Shown here one piece after another: positions 43,464-52,814 of a stretch of 64,000 bases of DNA (positions are counted from its first letter, which is position 1; every line of letters begins with the position of its first letter). This stretch comes from Dokdonella_A sp963758365 (GTDB lineage Bacteria; Pseudomonadota; Gammaproteobacteria; Xanthomonadales; Rhodanobacteraceae), in contig CAVWVB010000001.1 of the NCBI GenBank assembly GCA_963758365.1, positions 124,001 to 188,000 of the forward strand. The letters run 5' to 3'. The notes below the pieces were generated by a model. It worked only from the letters and a program-made list of their open reading frames with translations. It was not told the origin of the DNA and ran no database searches. The position numbers and the translations under genes were made by a program.

Positions 43464-44471
43464 ATGAGTTACGCGAGCGAAAGTGCGGGTGTAACAGGCG
43501 TGGCAGCGGGGCGCGGTTCGTCGCGGCTGTTCGACGAAGTTCGCGGCCAGTTGCGCGTGCATCACTACAGCTTGCGCACCGAGCAGGCGTATCTGGGATG
43601 GATTCGGCGGTTCATCGTCGCCAACGGACGGAGGCATCCGCGTGAGATGGGCGGGGCCGAGGTCGAACGCTTCCTGAGCACGCTCGCGGTCGACGGCAAT
43701 GTCGCGGCGGGCACCCAGAATCAGGTGCTCTCGGCACTGCTGTTCCTCTACCGCAAGGTGCTGCGCATCGAGCTGCCGTGGATGGAAAACGTGGTGCGCG
43801 CCAAGCGTCCGCGGCGGCTGCCGGTCGTGCTGTCACAGGACGAGGTGCGGCGCCTGCTCGCGGCGATGGATGGCAGGTCCTGGCTGCTCGCGAGCCTGCT
43901 TTACGGAACCGGCATGCGCCTGATGGAGTGCCTGCGCCTGCGCGTCAAGGATGTCGACTTCGCGCGTTCGGAGATCACGGTGCGCGACGGCAAGGGCGGC
44001 AAGGACCGGCGCACGATGTTGCCGCGTGTGCTGGTCGAACCGCTGCAACGCGAGATCGAGCGGGCACGCGTACTGCATGCGTACGACCTGGCGGCCGGAT
44101 TCGGGGCGACGCGTTTGCCGCATGCGCTGGCACGAAAATATCCGCGCGCGGCACTCGACTTCGGCTGGCAGTACGTGTTTGCGTCGCTGCAGCGTTCGCG
44201 TGATCCGCGCGACGGCGTGTTGCGCCGCCACCACGTGGACGATGCGATTCTCTCGCGTGCATTGAAGTCGGCGCGGCGCAAGGCCGCCATCGTCAAGCCG
44301 CTGAGCGCGCATACGCTGCGCCACAGCTTCGCGACGCACCTGCTCGAAAGCGGCTACGACCTGCGCACGATCCAGGAACTGCTCGGCCACAAGGACGTGA
44401 GCACGACGCAGGTCTACACGCACGTGCTCAACCGCGGCGGCCACGGTGTGTTGAGCCCGCTGGACCGCTGA
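43464..44471 (+). CDS. intI: integron integrase (IntI)
   Basis: A 335-residue tyrosine recombinase of the IntI clade. The catalytic residues are all present: Arg152 (GMRLMECL), His283 and Arg286 (AHTLRHSF), His309 (LLGHKD) and Tyr318 (VYTHVLNRGG). The IntI-specific extra domain is present at about 219-252 (PHALARKYPRAALDFGWQYVF). The N-terminal SAM-like domain (YSLRTEQAYLGWIRRFI) is complete. The gene diverges from the cassette array, as in most integrons. With an intact frame and all active-site residues it is probably functional. Confidence 0.92.
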   Translation: MSYASESAGVTGVAAGRGSSRLFDEVRGQLRVHHYSLRTEQAYLGWIRRFIVANGRRHPREMGGAEVERFLSTLAVDGNVAAGTQNQVLSALLFLYRKVLRIELPWMENVVRAKRPRRLPVVLSQDEVRRLLAAMDGRSWLLASLLYGTGMRLMECLRLRVKDVDFARSEITVRDGKGGKDRRTMLPRVLVEPLQREIERARVLHAYDLAAGFGATRLPHALARKYPRAALDFGWQYVFASLQRSRDPRDGVLRRHHVDDAILSRALKSARRKAAIVKPLSAHTLRHSFATHLLESGYDLRTIQELLGHKDVSTTQVYTHVLNRGGHGVLSPLDR

Positions 44472-44531
44472 TCCGGATGCCTGGCGCCCAGCGCAGGGCG
44501 TGTGTCGAAACCGGCCACCCGCCTCGCGCGA

Positions 44532-46994
44532 CTACTCCAGGTTCGCCTCGAACAGCCGGTAGATGCGCTTGTACTCGTCCAGCCACGAATCGGCGTGCAC
44601 GAAGCCGTGGCGCTCGAGCGGGTAGCCGGACAGCTCGAAATTGTCCTTGTGCAGTTCGATCAGGCGCTGGTACAGGCGCACCGAATCCTCGAACAGCACG
44701 TTGTCGTCGATCATGCCGTGCGCGATCAGCAGCGCTCCCTTGAGGCCGTCCGCGAATTCGATCGGTGAGGAGCGTTCGTACGCGATCGGATCCACCTGCG
44801 GCGTATTGAGGATGTTCGAGGTGTATTCGTGGTTGTACTGCGTCCAGTCGGTGACCGGGCGCAGCGCCGCACCGGCCTTGAACACGTCGGGCGCGCGGAA
44901 CATCGCCATCAGGGTCATGAAGCCGCCGTACGAGCCGCCGTACAGGCCCACGCGCGCGGGATCGGCCGCTGCGTTCTTCTCGAGCCAGTGCACGCCGTCG
45001 ATCAGGTCCTCGAGTTCGGGATGACCCATGTCGCGGTAGATCGCGGTGCGCCAGTCGCGCCCGTAGCCCTCGCTCGCGCGATAGTCCATGTCGAGCACGG
45101 CGTAACCGTGCTCGGCAAGCAGGTTGTGGAACATCTGCTCGCGGAAATAGTACGGCCATTCGCTGTGCACGTTCTGCGTGTAGCCGGCGCCGTGCACGAA
45201 CAGCACGGCCGGATGTTTCTTCGTCGGGTCGAAGTCGCGCGCCTTGTAGAACTTCGCGTAGATCGGCTGCTTGACGTGCGTCGAGGGCACTTCGACGATC
45301 TGCGGCTCGATCCAGGTCATCGCCTTGTATTCGGGCGTTCGCGTGTCGGTGAGCTCGCGAGCGCCGCCGCCGCCGCTCGCGACCACCGCGAGCTGCGGCG
45401 GCACGTAGGCGCTCGAGTGCAGCACCGCAAGTTGCGAACCATCCGGCGACAGCGTGAACTGCTCCATTCCCTTGAACGTGGTCACGCGTTCGAGCGCGCC
45501 GCCCGCGAACGGCACGCGGTAGACGTCGTAGAGGTAGGGCGCTTCCACGTTCGCGCGCAGATAGAACCACTTGCCGTCCGCCGACTGCGCCGGGTGCGAC
45601 ACCTCGAAGCGGCCGCGGGTGAGCTGATGCGCGCTGGCGCCGGGCACCTTCGTGTAGAGCTGCGCATAGCCACTCTCCTCGGAAACGTACCAGAGCGTGC
45701 GGTTGTCGCGCGCCCAGCCGAACTCGTTGAAGTTCCAGTTGATCCAGGCCGGATCGGTGAGCCGGTGCTGGGTCGCCAGCGTTGCGCGGTCGAGGTCGAC
45801 GGTGACGATCCAGCGATCCTTGTTGTCGATCGCGCGCATCTGGATCGCGAGCGACTGGCCGTCACTGCTCCACGCGATGCCGCCGCCACCGCCATCCTCG
45901 CCGCCGGCGACGATGCGCAGCGCGCGCGTCTTCGCTGCGTCCGGATCCTTGTTCTTCTTCTTTTCCTTCGCATTGCCATCGCCTGCACTCGCGGTCGGCT
46001 GCGCTTCGGCGCCGGCCGCGATGCCGCGCTCGCGCTTGAGTTTGGCGTTCTCCTCGCGCACCGCCTTGAGCGGATCGTCGTGGATGCCGGGCAGGCCATC
46101 GACCGCGAGCGCATGTTGCGCGTGGCGCGCGAGATCGAGCAGCAGCAGCGACTGCGGCGCGGGATCGTTGCGGCCGACACGCGTGCGCTCGTCTTCCTGT
46201 TCCTCGTAGCCCGAATCGGTCACGAAACGCTGCAGCTTGCCCTTGCGGCCTTCGTCGTAGCCCTTCGGCCGCGTCACCACAAGCAGGTAGCGGCCGCTCG
46301 GCGACAGCGACGTGCCCGCGATCGCGATGTCGTCGCCGAGGTAGAACGGCAGCGGCGCGCGTGTCGGATCGCCGCTCGTGAAGTCCTCGCGATGCTTCTT
46401 CTCGGCTTCGTGATCGGCCTTGACCTTGCGCAGCGTCGAGAACCAGCGCAGCTGGTCCGCGCCGAGGTCGTCGGGCTTCTTCGATTCCGGATTCTTTTCG
46501 GTCTTGACGATCGCGGCCGCGACATCGGTGCCGCCCGCGATGTCGTGCACGAACCAGTCGTTGCCACTGCGGTACTGCACGCTGCGGCCGTCGGCGGAGA
46601 ACTGCGGCGCGCTCTCGTGCTGCGGGGTGCGCGTGACCTGGATCAGGCGGCCGCTGGCGATCTCGCGGATGAAAATATCGCCGCTGCGCACGAACGCGGC
46701 ACGCGTGCGGGTGCGGTCGAACACGGCTTCGCCATCGGCGTTCGCCATCGCCGCGGGATCGACGATCGAGTCGCTGCCGGAAGCGACGTCGACGCGATGC
46801 AGGTCGCGCACCGGCGAGCCCCTCTCGCGCTGACGGAAGTAGAGGCTGCGCCCGTCGACGCTCCAGTAGGGGGTTTCGACCGGCGCGCCGATCCAGTCGG
46901 GATCGGCCATCGTCTGCTCGAGCGTGATCGCACGCGCGGGCGCGGCGGCGAAGGTCAGCAGACCGACGAGTAGGGCGACGAACGCGCGATGCAT
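44532..46994 (-). CDS. secreted S9 family prolyl oligopeptidase/dipeptidyl peptidase
   Basis: A protein of 820 residues with a signal peptide (MHRAFVALLVGLLTFAAAPARA). The N-terminal two thirds form a beta-propeller (DPP4/TolB-like), with an extra charged insert of about 50 residues rich in Lys/Glu (near 330-380). The C-terminal hydrolase has the Ser motif GLYGGSYGG, an Asp in MIDDNV and the His in ERHGF. It should cleave peptides in the periplasm or outside. The gene converges with intI, 60 bases apart. Confidence 0.88.
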   Translation of the reverse strand: MHRAFVALLVGLLTFAAAPARAITLEQTMADPDWIGAPVETPYWSVDGRSLYFRQRERGSPVRDLHRVDVASGSDSIVDPAAMANADGEAVFDRTRTRAAFVRSGDIFIREIASGRLIQVTRTPQHESAPQFSADGRSVQYRSGNDWFVHDIAGGTDVAAAIVKTEKNPESKKPDDLGADQLRWFSTLRKVKADHEAEKKHREDFTSGDPTRAPLPFYLGDDIAIAGTSLSPSGRYLLVVTRPKGYDEGRKGKLQRFVTDSGYEEQEDERTRVGRNDPAPQSLLLLDLARHAQHALAVDGLPGIHDDPLKAVREENAKLKRERGIAAGAEAQPTASAGDGNAKEKKKNKDPDAAKTRALRIVAGGEDGGGGGIAWSSDGQSLAIQMRAIDNKDRWIVTVDLDRATLATQHRLTDPAWINWNFNEFGWARDNRTLWYVSEESGYAQLYTKVPGASAHQLTRGRFEVSHPAQSADGKWFYLRANVEAPYLYDVYRVPFAGGALERVTTFKGMEQFTLSPDGSQLAVLHSSAYVPPQLAVVASGGGGARELTDTRTPEYKAMTWIEPQIVEVPSTHVKQPIYAKFYKARDFDPTKKHPAVLFVHGAGYTQNVHSEWPYYFREQMFHNLLAEHGYAVLDMDYRASEGYGRDWRTAIYRDMGHPELEDLIDGVHWLEKNAAADPARVGLYGGSYGGFMTLMAMFRAPDVFKAGAALRPVTDWTQYNHEYTSNILNTPQVDPIAYERSSPIEFADGLKGALLIAHGMIDDNVLFEDSVRLYQRLIELHKDNFELSGYPLERHGFVHADSWLDEYKRIYRLFEANLE

Positions 46995-47163
46995 GCGAAT
47001 CTCCGGAGGGCACGGGCGAAACGCGAAGCATAGCCGCTGCGCGCGCAGCGGACCCGGGCCGGAAGTCAGCCGGCCGCGGCCGCGGGCGCCGTCGCGACGC
47101 CGCGCTTGGCAAACCATCGCGGTGCGGGCAGCCTAGGCGGCCGTCCGTGCACTGGAGAACGCC

Positions 47164-47835
47164 TTGAGCCTGCCCTGCGTCGAAATCGAGACCGCCGCCA
47201 ATCCCGCCCACGCGGTCATCTGGCTGCATGGTCTGGGCGCCGACGGCAACGACTTCGCGCCGATCGTGCCCGAACTCGTCGATCGCGCATGGCCGCCGCT
47301 GCGCTTCGTGTTTCCGCACGCGCCGGTGCGTCCGGTCACGATCAACAACGGCATGTCGATGCGTGCGTGGTACGACATCGTCGGCGCGCGCATCGCCGAC
47401 CGCCAGGACGAGACCGGCATCCGTGCCTCGATCGCCGAACTCGATGCACTGATCGCACGCGAGGCCGCGCGCGCCATCGTGCCCGCACACGTGATCGTGG
47501 CCGGTTTCTCGCAGGGCGGCGCGATCGCGCTCGCGGGCGGCCTGCGCCATCCCGCGCGGCTGGCCGGCATCGTCGCGCTGTCGACCTACCTGCCGCTCGC
47601 GACGACGACCGCGCGCGAGGCCAGCGCGGCGAACGCGAAGCTGCCGATCTTCATGGGTCATGGGCGCGCCGATCCGGTCGTGCCCGAGGCGCTCGGGATG
47701 GCGAGCCGCGACGCGCTCATGCAGCTCGGTCATGCGGTCGACTGGCACAGTTACCCGATGGCGCATCAGGTCTGCGCGGCCGAGATCGCGGACCTGCGCG
47801 ACTGGATCGGCGCACGCCTGCGCGCGCAAGGCTGA
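47164..47835 (+). CDS. carboxylesterase/phospholipase family alpha/beta hydrolase
   Basis: A 223-residue cytoplasmic hydrolase of the carboxylesterase (phospholipase/carboxylesterase, PF02230-like) family. HGLGADGNDF is the oxyanion region, GFSQGGAIAL carries the nucleophile Ser, HGRADPVVP the Asp, and YPMAHQVC the His. A TTG start at 47164 is used, with CTGGAGAACGCC preceding it. Substrate likely short-chain acyl esters. Confidence 0.85.
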   Translation: MSLPCVEIETAANPAHAVIWLHGLGADGNDFAPIVPELVDRAWPPLRFVFPHAPVRPVTINNGMSMRAWYDIVGARIADRQDETGIRASIAELDALIAREAARAIVPAHVIVAGFSQGGAIALAGGLRHPARLAGIVALSTYLPLATTTAREASAANAKLPIFMGHGRADPVVPEALGMASRDALMQLGHAVDWHSYPMAHQVCAAEIADLRDWIGARLRAQG

Positions 47836-47878
47836 CCCGCGCCGTTTCGGCACCCGGTCCCCGGCCTATACTTCGTGC

Positions 47879-48934
47879 ATGGGATCGGGGACCTCCAGCA
47901 CACGGGACGCACGCGCGCCGGCGCCGGCCTGGCTGCCGCAGTTCTGCAGTGCGCCCGCGCTGTTCGCGGTGATGATCGTCGCCGAACTGGTCGCGCTGGT
48001 GATCGTGCTCGCACCGGAAATGAATCCGCGGCCGTGGCTGCCGCGTCTGGGCGTGATCACCGTTTACGTGCAGTGGCTGGCCCTGCTCGCAGTCGTCGTG
48101 CTGTGTTCGCTGCGCAATGCACTGGCGCGCGTCGCGACCCGCAGCGGATTCCTCGTCGCCTGGTCCGCGAGCGTGCTGGTGATCGCACTGGCCAGTGCGG
48201 TGATCTGCCGAATGGACCAGGCGCTCGGCCTCGGCCTGACCGTGCCGGTCGGGGACGACTGGCGCTTCATCGGCGCCAATGCCGCGATCTGCGCGCTGAT
48301 CTCGGCTGCGCTGCTGCGCTACCTGTTCGTGCTCGAGCTGTGGCGCGAACGCGTGAATGCGGCGTCCAAGGCGCAGGTCGATGCGCTGCAGGCACGCATC
48401 CGCCCGCATTTCCTGTTCAACAGCATGAACACGATCGCGAGCCTGATCCGCACGCGCCCGGCCGAAGCCGAACGCACCATCGAGGATCTTTCCGATCTGT
48501 TCCGCGCGGCGCTCGGCAGCGAAGACAAGCCGGGCACGCTCGGCGAGGAGATCGACCTGATCACGCGCTATCTGCAGATCGAGCGCCTGCGCCTCGGCGA
48601 TCGCCTGCGCGTCGAGCTCGACCTCGACGGACTGCCGCGTGATTTCGCGCTGCCGCCGCTGCTGCTGCAGCCACTCGTGGAGAATGCGGTCTACCACGGC
48701 GTGCAGCCGCGCGCGGACGGCGGCACGGTGAGCGTCGAAGGTCGCCGTGGAGACGGCGCGATCGAGATCGTCGTGCGCAACCCGCTCGCGCCCGATGCGC
48801 CGCGCCGTCGCAACGGCGTCGCGCTCGCAAACATCCGCGCACGCATCGAGTACCATTTCGGCTCGCGCGGCGCATTGCGCGTGACGGAAGGGCCCGACCA
48901 TTTCACGGTCTGCGTGCACCTGCCGGAGGCCTGA
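47879..48934 (+). CDS. algZ: LytS/AlgZ-type sensor histidine kinase
   Basis: A 351-residue membrane kinase. Four hydrophobic helices occupy the first 150 residues; the His_kinase domain has IRPHFLFNSMNTIASLIRT with the phosphorylated His, and the ATPase part has PLLLQPLVENAVYHG and GVALANIRARIEYHFG. This is the AlgZ (FimS) type that pairs with LytTR regulators. The next gene encodes such a regulator 4 bases downstream, and hemC follows, the order seen for algZ-algR-hemC. The symbol is by synteny and family. Confidence 0.78.
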   Translation: MGSGTSSTRDARAPAPAWLPQFCSAPALFAVMIVAELVALVIVLAPEMNPRPWLPRLGVITVYVQWLALLAVVVLCSLRNALARVATRSGFLVAWSASVLVIALASAVICRMDQALGLGLTVPVGDDWRFIGANAAICALISAALLRYLFVLELWRERVNAASKAQVDALQARIRPHFLFNSMNTIASLIRTRPAEAERTIEDLSDLFRAALGSEDKPGTLGEEIDLITRYLQIERLRLGDRLRVELDLDGLPRDFALPPLLLQPLVENAVYHGVQPRADGGTVSVEGRRGDGAIEIVVRNPLAPDAPRRRNGVALANIRARIEYHFGSRGALRVTEGPDHFTVCVHLPEA

Positions 48935-48938
48935 GCCG

Positions 48939-49673
48939 ATGAAGGTCCTGATCGCCGATGACGAACCGCTGGCGCGCGAGCGCCTCGCGGCGCTGCTTGC
49001 GGAGATCGACGATGTCGAGGTCGTCGGCGAAGCCGGCAATGGGCGCGAGGCGCTCGAAGCGGTCGCGCGCCTGCGTCCGGATTTGCTGCTGCTCGATATC
49101 CGCATGCCGCTGATGGACGGACTCGAGGCGGCGCGCCACCTCGGCAAGGACGAGCGCGCGCCCGGCGTGATCTTCTGCACTGCGTTCGAGGATCACGCGC
49201 TGGCCGCGTTCGAGGCCAACGCGGTCGACTACCTGGTCAAGCCGGTGCGCAGCGAACGCCTGCGGGCCGCACTCGACAAGGCGCGGCGCTGGAATGCCGC
49301 GGATGCGCGCAAGATCGCGCGCGCGACCGATTCGGGCACGCGGCGCAGCCACCTGTGCGCGCGCGTGCGCGGCAGCCTGGTCCTGGTGCCGGTTGCCGAT
49401 ATCGCCTACCTGCTCGCCGAGGACAAGTACGTGGTCGTGCATCATGCCAAGGGCGAAGTGCTGATCGAGGAGCCGCTGAAGTCGCTCGAAGACGAGTTCG
49501 CGGAGCGCTTCGTGCGCATCCACCGCAATTGCCTGATCGCGCGCGCGAAACTGGCCGGGCTGAGTCGCGCGTCCGATGGTCGCCTGCTCGCGAACGTGGC
49601 CGGCGTGAGCGCGGAGCTCGAGGTCAGCCGGCGCAACCTGCCGGCCTTGCGCAAGCTGGTGCGTTCGCTGTGA
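48939..49673 (+). CDS. algR: LytTR family response regulator (AlgR-like)
   Basis: A 244-residue regulator. The receiver domain (1-115) has the acidic pair DDE near residue 9, the phosphorylatable Asp in LLLLDIRMPLMDG, and the Lys in YLVKPV. The C-terminal LytTR DNA-binding domain (about 140-244) has IAYLLAEDKYVVVHH and RFVRIHRNCLI. In relatives AlgR controls surface motility, exopolysaccharide and other genes. It is translationally linked to hemC by a GTGA overlap. Confidence 0.82.
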   Translation: MKVLIADDEPLARERLAALLAEIDDVEVVGEAGNGREALEAVARLRPDLLLLDIRMPLMDGLEAARHLGKDERAPGVIFCTAFEDHALAAFEANAVDYLVKPVRSERLRAALDKARRWNAADARKIARATDSGTRRSHLCARVRGSLVLVPVADIAYLLAEDKYVVVHHAKGEVLIEEPLKSLEDEFAERFVRIHRNCLIARAKLAGLSRASDGRLLANVAGVSAELEVSRRNLPALRKLVRSL

Positions 49674-50587
49674 GACATCTGCGCATCGCGACCCGCCAGA
49701 GCGCACTCGCGCTGTGGCAGGCCGAACACGTTGCGGCGCGGCTGCGCGCCGCGCATGCGGATCTCGCGGTCGAGCTGGTGTCGATGACGACGCGCGGCGA
49801 CCAGGTGCTGGATCGACCATTGGCCGAGATCGGCGGCAAGGGCCTGTTCCTCAAGGAGCTGGAGGTCGCGATGCTCGAGCGCCGTGCCGACATTGCGGTG
49901 CATTCCTTCAAGGACGTACCCATGCAGCTCGAGCCGGGATTCGCGATCGGTGCGGTACTCGAGCGCGCGGACGCGGCCGACGCGTTCATCAGCAACGCGT
50001 ACGCGCGCCTGGCCGAGCTGCCGCGCGGCGCCACGGTCGGTACGTCGTCGCTGCGTCGCCAGGCGCAGGTGCGCGCGGCGCGGCCGGATCTGCACCTGGC
50101 CGACCTGCGCGGCAACGTGAACACGCGCCTGGCGCGCCTCGATGCGGGTGACTACGACGCGATCATTCTCGCCTGCGCGGGCGTCGAGCGTCTCGGACTT
50201 GCGCACCGGATCGCGGCGCGCCTGCACCCGCCCGAGTGGCTGCCCGCGGTTGCGCAGGGAGCGATCGCGATCGAATGCCGGGCCAAGGACATCGCGGTGC
50301 TCGGGCTGGTGGAGGTGCTCGACGACAGCGCGACACGTCGCTGCGTCGACGCGGAGCGTGCGATGAACCGGTCCCTGCACGGCAGCTGCAATGTGCCGAT
50401 CGCGGGTTACTGCATCGAGACCGAAACCGGTCACGCGCTATGGGGTCTGGTCGGCGATGCACGAACCGGCCGGCTCGTTCGTGCCGAAGCGCAGGGCCTC
50501 TTCGCCGATCCCGTGCAACTGGGCGAGCAGGTCGCCGCACTGCTGCGCGAGCGCGGTGCAGGCGAGATCCTGGCCACGCTCGCGTAG
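49670..50587 (+). CDS. hemC: hydroxymethylbilane synthase (porphobilinogen deaminase)
   Basis: A 305-residue enzyme of haem biosynthesis: it joins four porphobilinogens to hydroxymethylbilane. LRIATRQSALALWQA, the HSFKDVP block, GTSSLRRQAQVRA and DLRGNVNTRLARLD are conserved; the dipyrromethane cofactor would attach to the Cys in LHGSCNVPI. GTG start at 49670 overlaps the algR-like stop. No hemD follows; instead, a REP cluster begins 13 bases after the stop. Confidence 0.93.
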   Translation: MRHLRIATRQSALALWQAEHVAARLRAAHADLAVELVSMTTRGDQVLDRPLAEIGGKGLFLKELEVAMLERRADIAVHSFKDVPMQLEPGFAIGAVLERADAADAFISNAYARLAELPRGATVGTSSLRRQAQVRAARPDLHLADLRGNVNTRLARLDAGDYDAIILACAGVERLGLAHRIAARLHPPEWLPAVAQGAIAIECRAKDIAVLGLVEVLDDSATRRCVDAERAMNRSLHGSCNVPIAGYCIETETGHALWGLVGDARTGRLVRAEAQGLFADPVQLGEQVAALLRERGAGEILATLA

Positions 50588-50600
50588 ACCAGACGATGCC

Positions 50601-50995
50601 GTCAGGTCGGCACAGCCGACCTGGCCTGCGAAGCCGACGCCCCGGAATTCCTCACGCCCGCCCGTAGGTCAGGCCGCCCCGGCCTGACGCTTCGCATCCC
50701 CAGCCCGGTCCGCCGGCATCGTTCGCGATCGTGCGTGGGCCCTCAGGTCGGCACCGCCGACCTGACCTGCGAAGCCGACGCTCCGGAATTCCTCGCGCCC
50801 TCCCGTAGGTCAGGCCGCCCCGGCCTGACGCTCCGCATCCCCAAGCCCTAATCCGCCAAATCCTGATTCGCCCGCACCGCACGCGATCGTGCGCGCACGA
50901 TGCCGTCAGGTCGGCACAGCCGACCTGACCTACGAAGCGGACGCCCCCAATTCCGCGCGCCCGTTGTAGGTCAGGCCGCCCCGACCTGACGCTCC
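50601..50995. repeat. REP-like palindrome cluster, left of the RAYT gene
   Basis: Six palindromic units alternate in two forms: GTCAGGTCGGCACAGCCGAC-type (about 50601, 50742, 50911) and TAGGTCAGGCCGCCCCGGCC-type (about 50664, 50804, 50963), separated by 30-80 bases of conserved filler. No gene lies here. The block 50651-50832 recurs almost base for base at 51708-51888 on the other side of the transposase. Confidence 0.82.
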
Positions 50996-51007
50996 GCATC
51001 CGCGCGG

Positions 51008-51520
51008 CTACTCGGAGTTCAGGCGATGGATCGCTGACGGAGTTTCGGCCGCCCAATCCAGTGGGTATGTGCCGCGTTCGATCCATGAACGCATTGACGA
51101 GAAACGATAGTCTGCAGCCACGGTCACGACGCCGTGGCGCACAGGATTGTGGTGAACGTAATCGAGGTGGCACCGAAAATCATCCGCGTCGCGGATCACA
51201 TGATCCCAGAAGCGCTTCTGCCAGACGGCGCGGCGGCGCGATCCGAACCACATGACCGCATATCGATGTGCGAACCGTACCTTGAATGCGTGCATCAATC
51301 GCGTGAAATCGCCGCTCGCGGGTGTCAGCAGCAGATGCAGATGATCGTCCAGAACAACATACGCATGCAGCCGGAATGGATGCGCCAGGCGGGACTCGCG
51401 AAGTGCATCGAGGACGAGCTCCTTGCTGCGATCCGCCTTCAGGAACGGCGCGCGTCGATGGCACACGACGGTGAGGAAAACCGGGCGCCCCAGCACGGGA
51501 TAGCGTCGCAAATTCGACAT
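51008..51520 (-). CDS. REP-associated tyrosine transposase (RAYT)
   Basis: A 170-residue Y1 transposase. The HUH-like motif is DDHLHLL (His60, His62), and the catalytic Tyr121 is in LDYVHHNPVRHG. WQKRFWDHVIRDADDF is also characteristic of TnpA-REP proteins. These enzymes act on REP hairpins on single-stranded DNA. The gene lies in the middle of two REP clusters, a complete REP/RAYT unit. The frame is intact and the catalytic residues are present. Confidence 0.9.
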   Translation of the reverse strand: MSNLRRYPVLGRPVFLTVVCHRRAPFLKADRSKELVLDALRESRLAHPFRLHAYVVLDDHLHLLLTPASGDFTRLMHAFKVRFAHRYAVMWFGSRRRAVWQKRFWDHVIRDADDFRCHLDYVHHNPVRHGVVTVAADYRFSSMRSWIERGTYPLDWAAETPSAIHRLNSE

Positions 51521-51604
51521 TCCGAGAGTGTCTCGCGCTGCAATCCCGCGCGCGTCGGCAAACCAGCGCGGCGTCGTGCACGAATTCGCCCGGCCGATCG
51601 CACG

Positions 51605-51892
51605 ATGCCGTCAGGCCGGCACAGCCGACCTGGCCTGCGAAGCCGACGCCCCGGAATTCCTCGCGCCCTTTGTAGGTCAGGCCGCCCCGGCCCGACGCCC
51701 CGGAATTCCTCACGCCCTCCCGTAGGTCAGGCCGCCCCGGCCTGACGCTCCGCATCCCCAGCCCGGTCCGCCGGCATCGTTCGCGATCGTGCGTGGGCCC
51801 TCAGGTCGGCACCGCCGACCTGACCTGCGAAGCCGACGCTCCGGAATTCCTCGCGCCCTCCCGTAGGTCAGGCCGCCCCGGCCTGACGCGCG
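51605..51892. repeat. REP-like palindrome cluster, right of the RAYT gene
   Basis: Five units of the same two forms as the left cluster (about 51609, 51670, 51718, 51802 and 51862). The part from 51708 to 51888 is a near-identical copy of the block at 50651-50832. The remaining gap to the DUF481 gene (51893-51979) holds further short CCTGACG remnants and no gene. Confidence 0.8.
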
Positions 51893-51979
51893 CGTCCCGG
51901 CCCGAACCTGACGCCCGCATCCCGGCAACGGCCTGACGTCGCGACTTTTCCCAAGCCGGGCGCAACGCTGCAGACCGCC

Positions 51980-52786
51980 CTACTTGCCGCCGAAGTTGTA
52001 GACCAGGTTGGTGGTGACGAGCTGGTCGTTGTTCTCGGTGCCCGGCGATACGTCGGAGTTGTGCCGCAGCTGGTAGCCGACCTTGAGCGCGAACGACTTG
52101 TTGATCGCGACCTGTAGTCCGGCGTCGTTCTGCAGGAACGTATTGTCGCTGCCGGCTTCCACGAGCAGCGTATTGACGAATGCGGTGTTGTCGGTGAAGT
52201 CGTGCTTGTACGCCATCAGTCCGCGCGCGACGAGCTCGCCTTCCGAATCGAACGTGTGCCGCAGCGGCTGGTCATCGACGACCTCAGGGCCGAATACATC
52301 GATCGGCTGGACACGCTTGTAGCCGGGACCGATCTCGAACGACAGTTCATCGTGCTGGTTCTTGATCGCGGTGTAGCCGTAGCCGATCGAGGCGACCCAC
52401 TGGTACTGGAACGGCGAGAAATCGTCCTTGTCGTAGCGCAATGCACCGACCACGTAGCTGCGTTCGTCCAGCTTGTAGCCTACCGAGGCGCCGGCCTCGT
52501 AGCGGTTGGCGGTCGTGTCGTAGTTCTTCACGCTGACGATCTGGCCGTCGACGATGGTCGCTGTCTTGACTTCGCCCTTGCTGCGCAGCGCATTGAGGTA
52601 GAAGTGGTCCTTCCAGGTTTCGTCTTCCTTCTTGAGGTCGAGCTTCGCATTGAGGTTCTCGGACCTGGAATTGCCGCTCGAGGCGGCGAAACCGAGTTCT
52701 CCGGAGCCGGACCATCCGTCGTCGGCGAGTGCGGTCAGCGGCAGCGATGCGAGCAAGGCGACAGGGATCAGCAGGTTTTTCTTCAT
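51980..52786 (-). CDS. DUF481 outer membrane beta-barrel protein
   Basis: A 268-residue protein with a signal peptide (MKKNLLIPVALLASLPLTALA) and a DUF481 barrel: GELGFAASSGNSRSENLNAKL, YEAGASVGYKLDERSYVVG and the C-terminal LVTTNLVYNFGGK with alternating hydrophobic strands. DUF481 proteins (YdiY-like) are outer-membrane barrels of unknown function, sometimes salt-induced. A Rho-independent terminator-like hairpin ends about 28 bases upstream of the start. Confidence 0.88.
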   Translation of the reverse strand: MKKNLLIPVALLASLPLTALADDGWSGSGELGFAASSGNSRSENLNAKLDLKKEDETWKDHFYLNALRSKGEVKTATIVDGQIVSVKNYDTTANRYEAGASVGYKLDERSYVVGALRYDKDDFSPFQYQWVASIGYGYTAIKNQHDELSFEIGPGYKRVQPIDVFGPEVVDDQPLRHTFDSEGELVARGLMAYKHDFTDNTAFVNTLLVEAGSDNTFLQNDAGLQVAINKSFALKVGYQLRHNSDVSPGTENNDQLVTTNLVYNFGGK

Positions 52787-52814
52787 CGGGGGTATTCCTT
52801 ACGGCGTGGCACGC

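Noticed and set aside
50601..51892. Possible CRISPR array
   Set aside because: Repeats are palindromic, in two alternating forms, irregularly spaced, and the spacers are themselves repeated.
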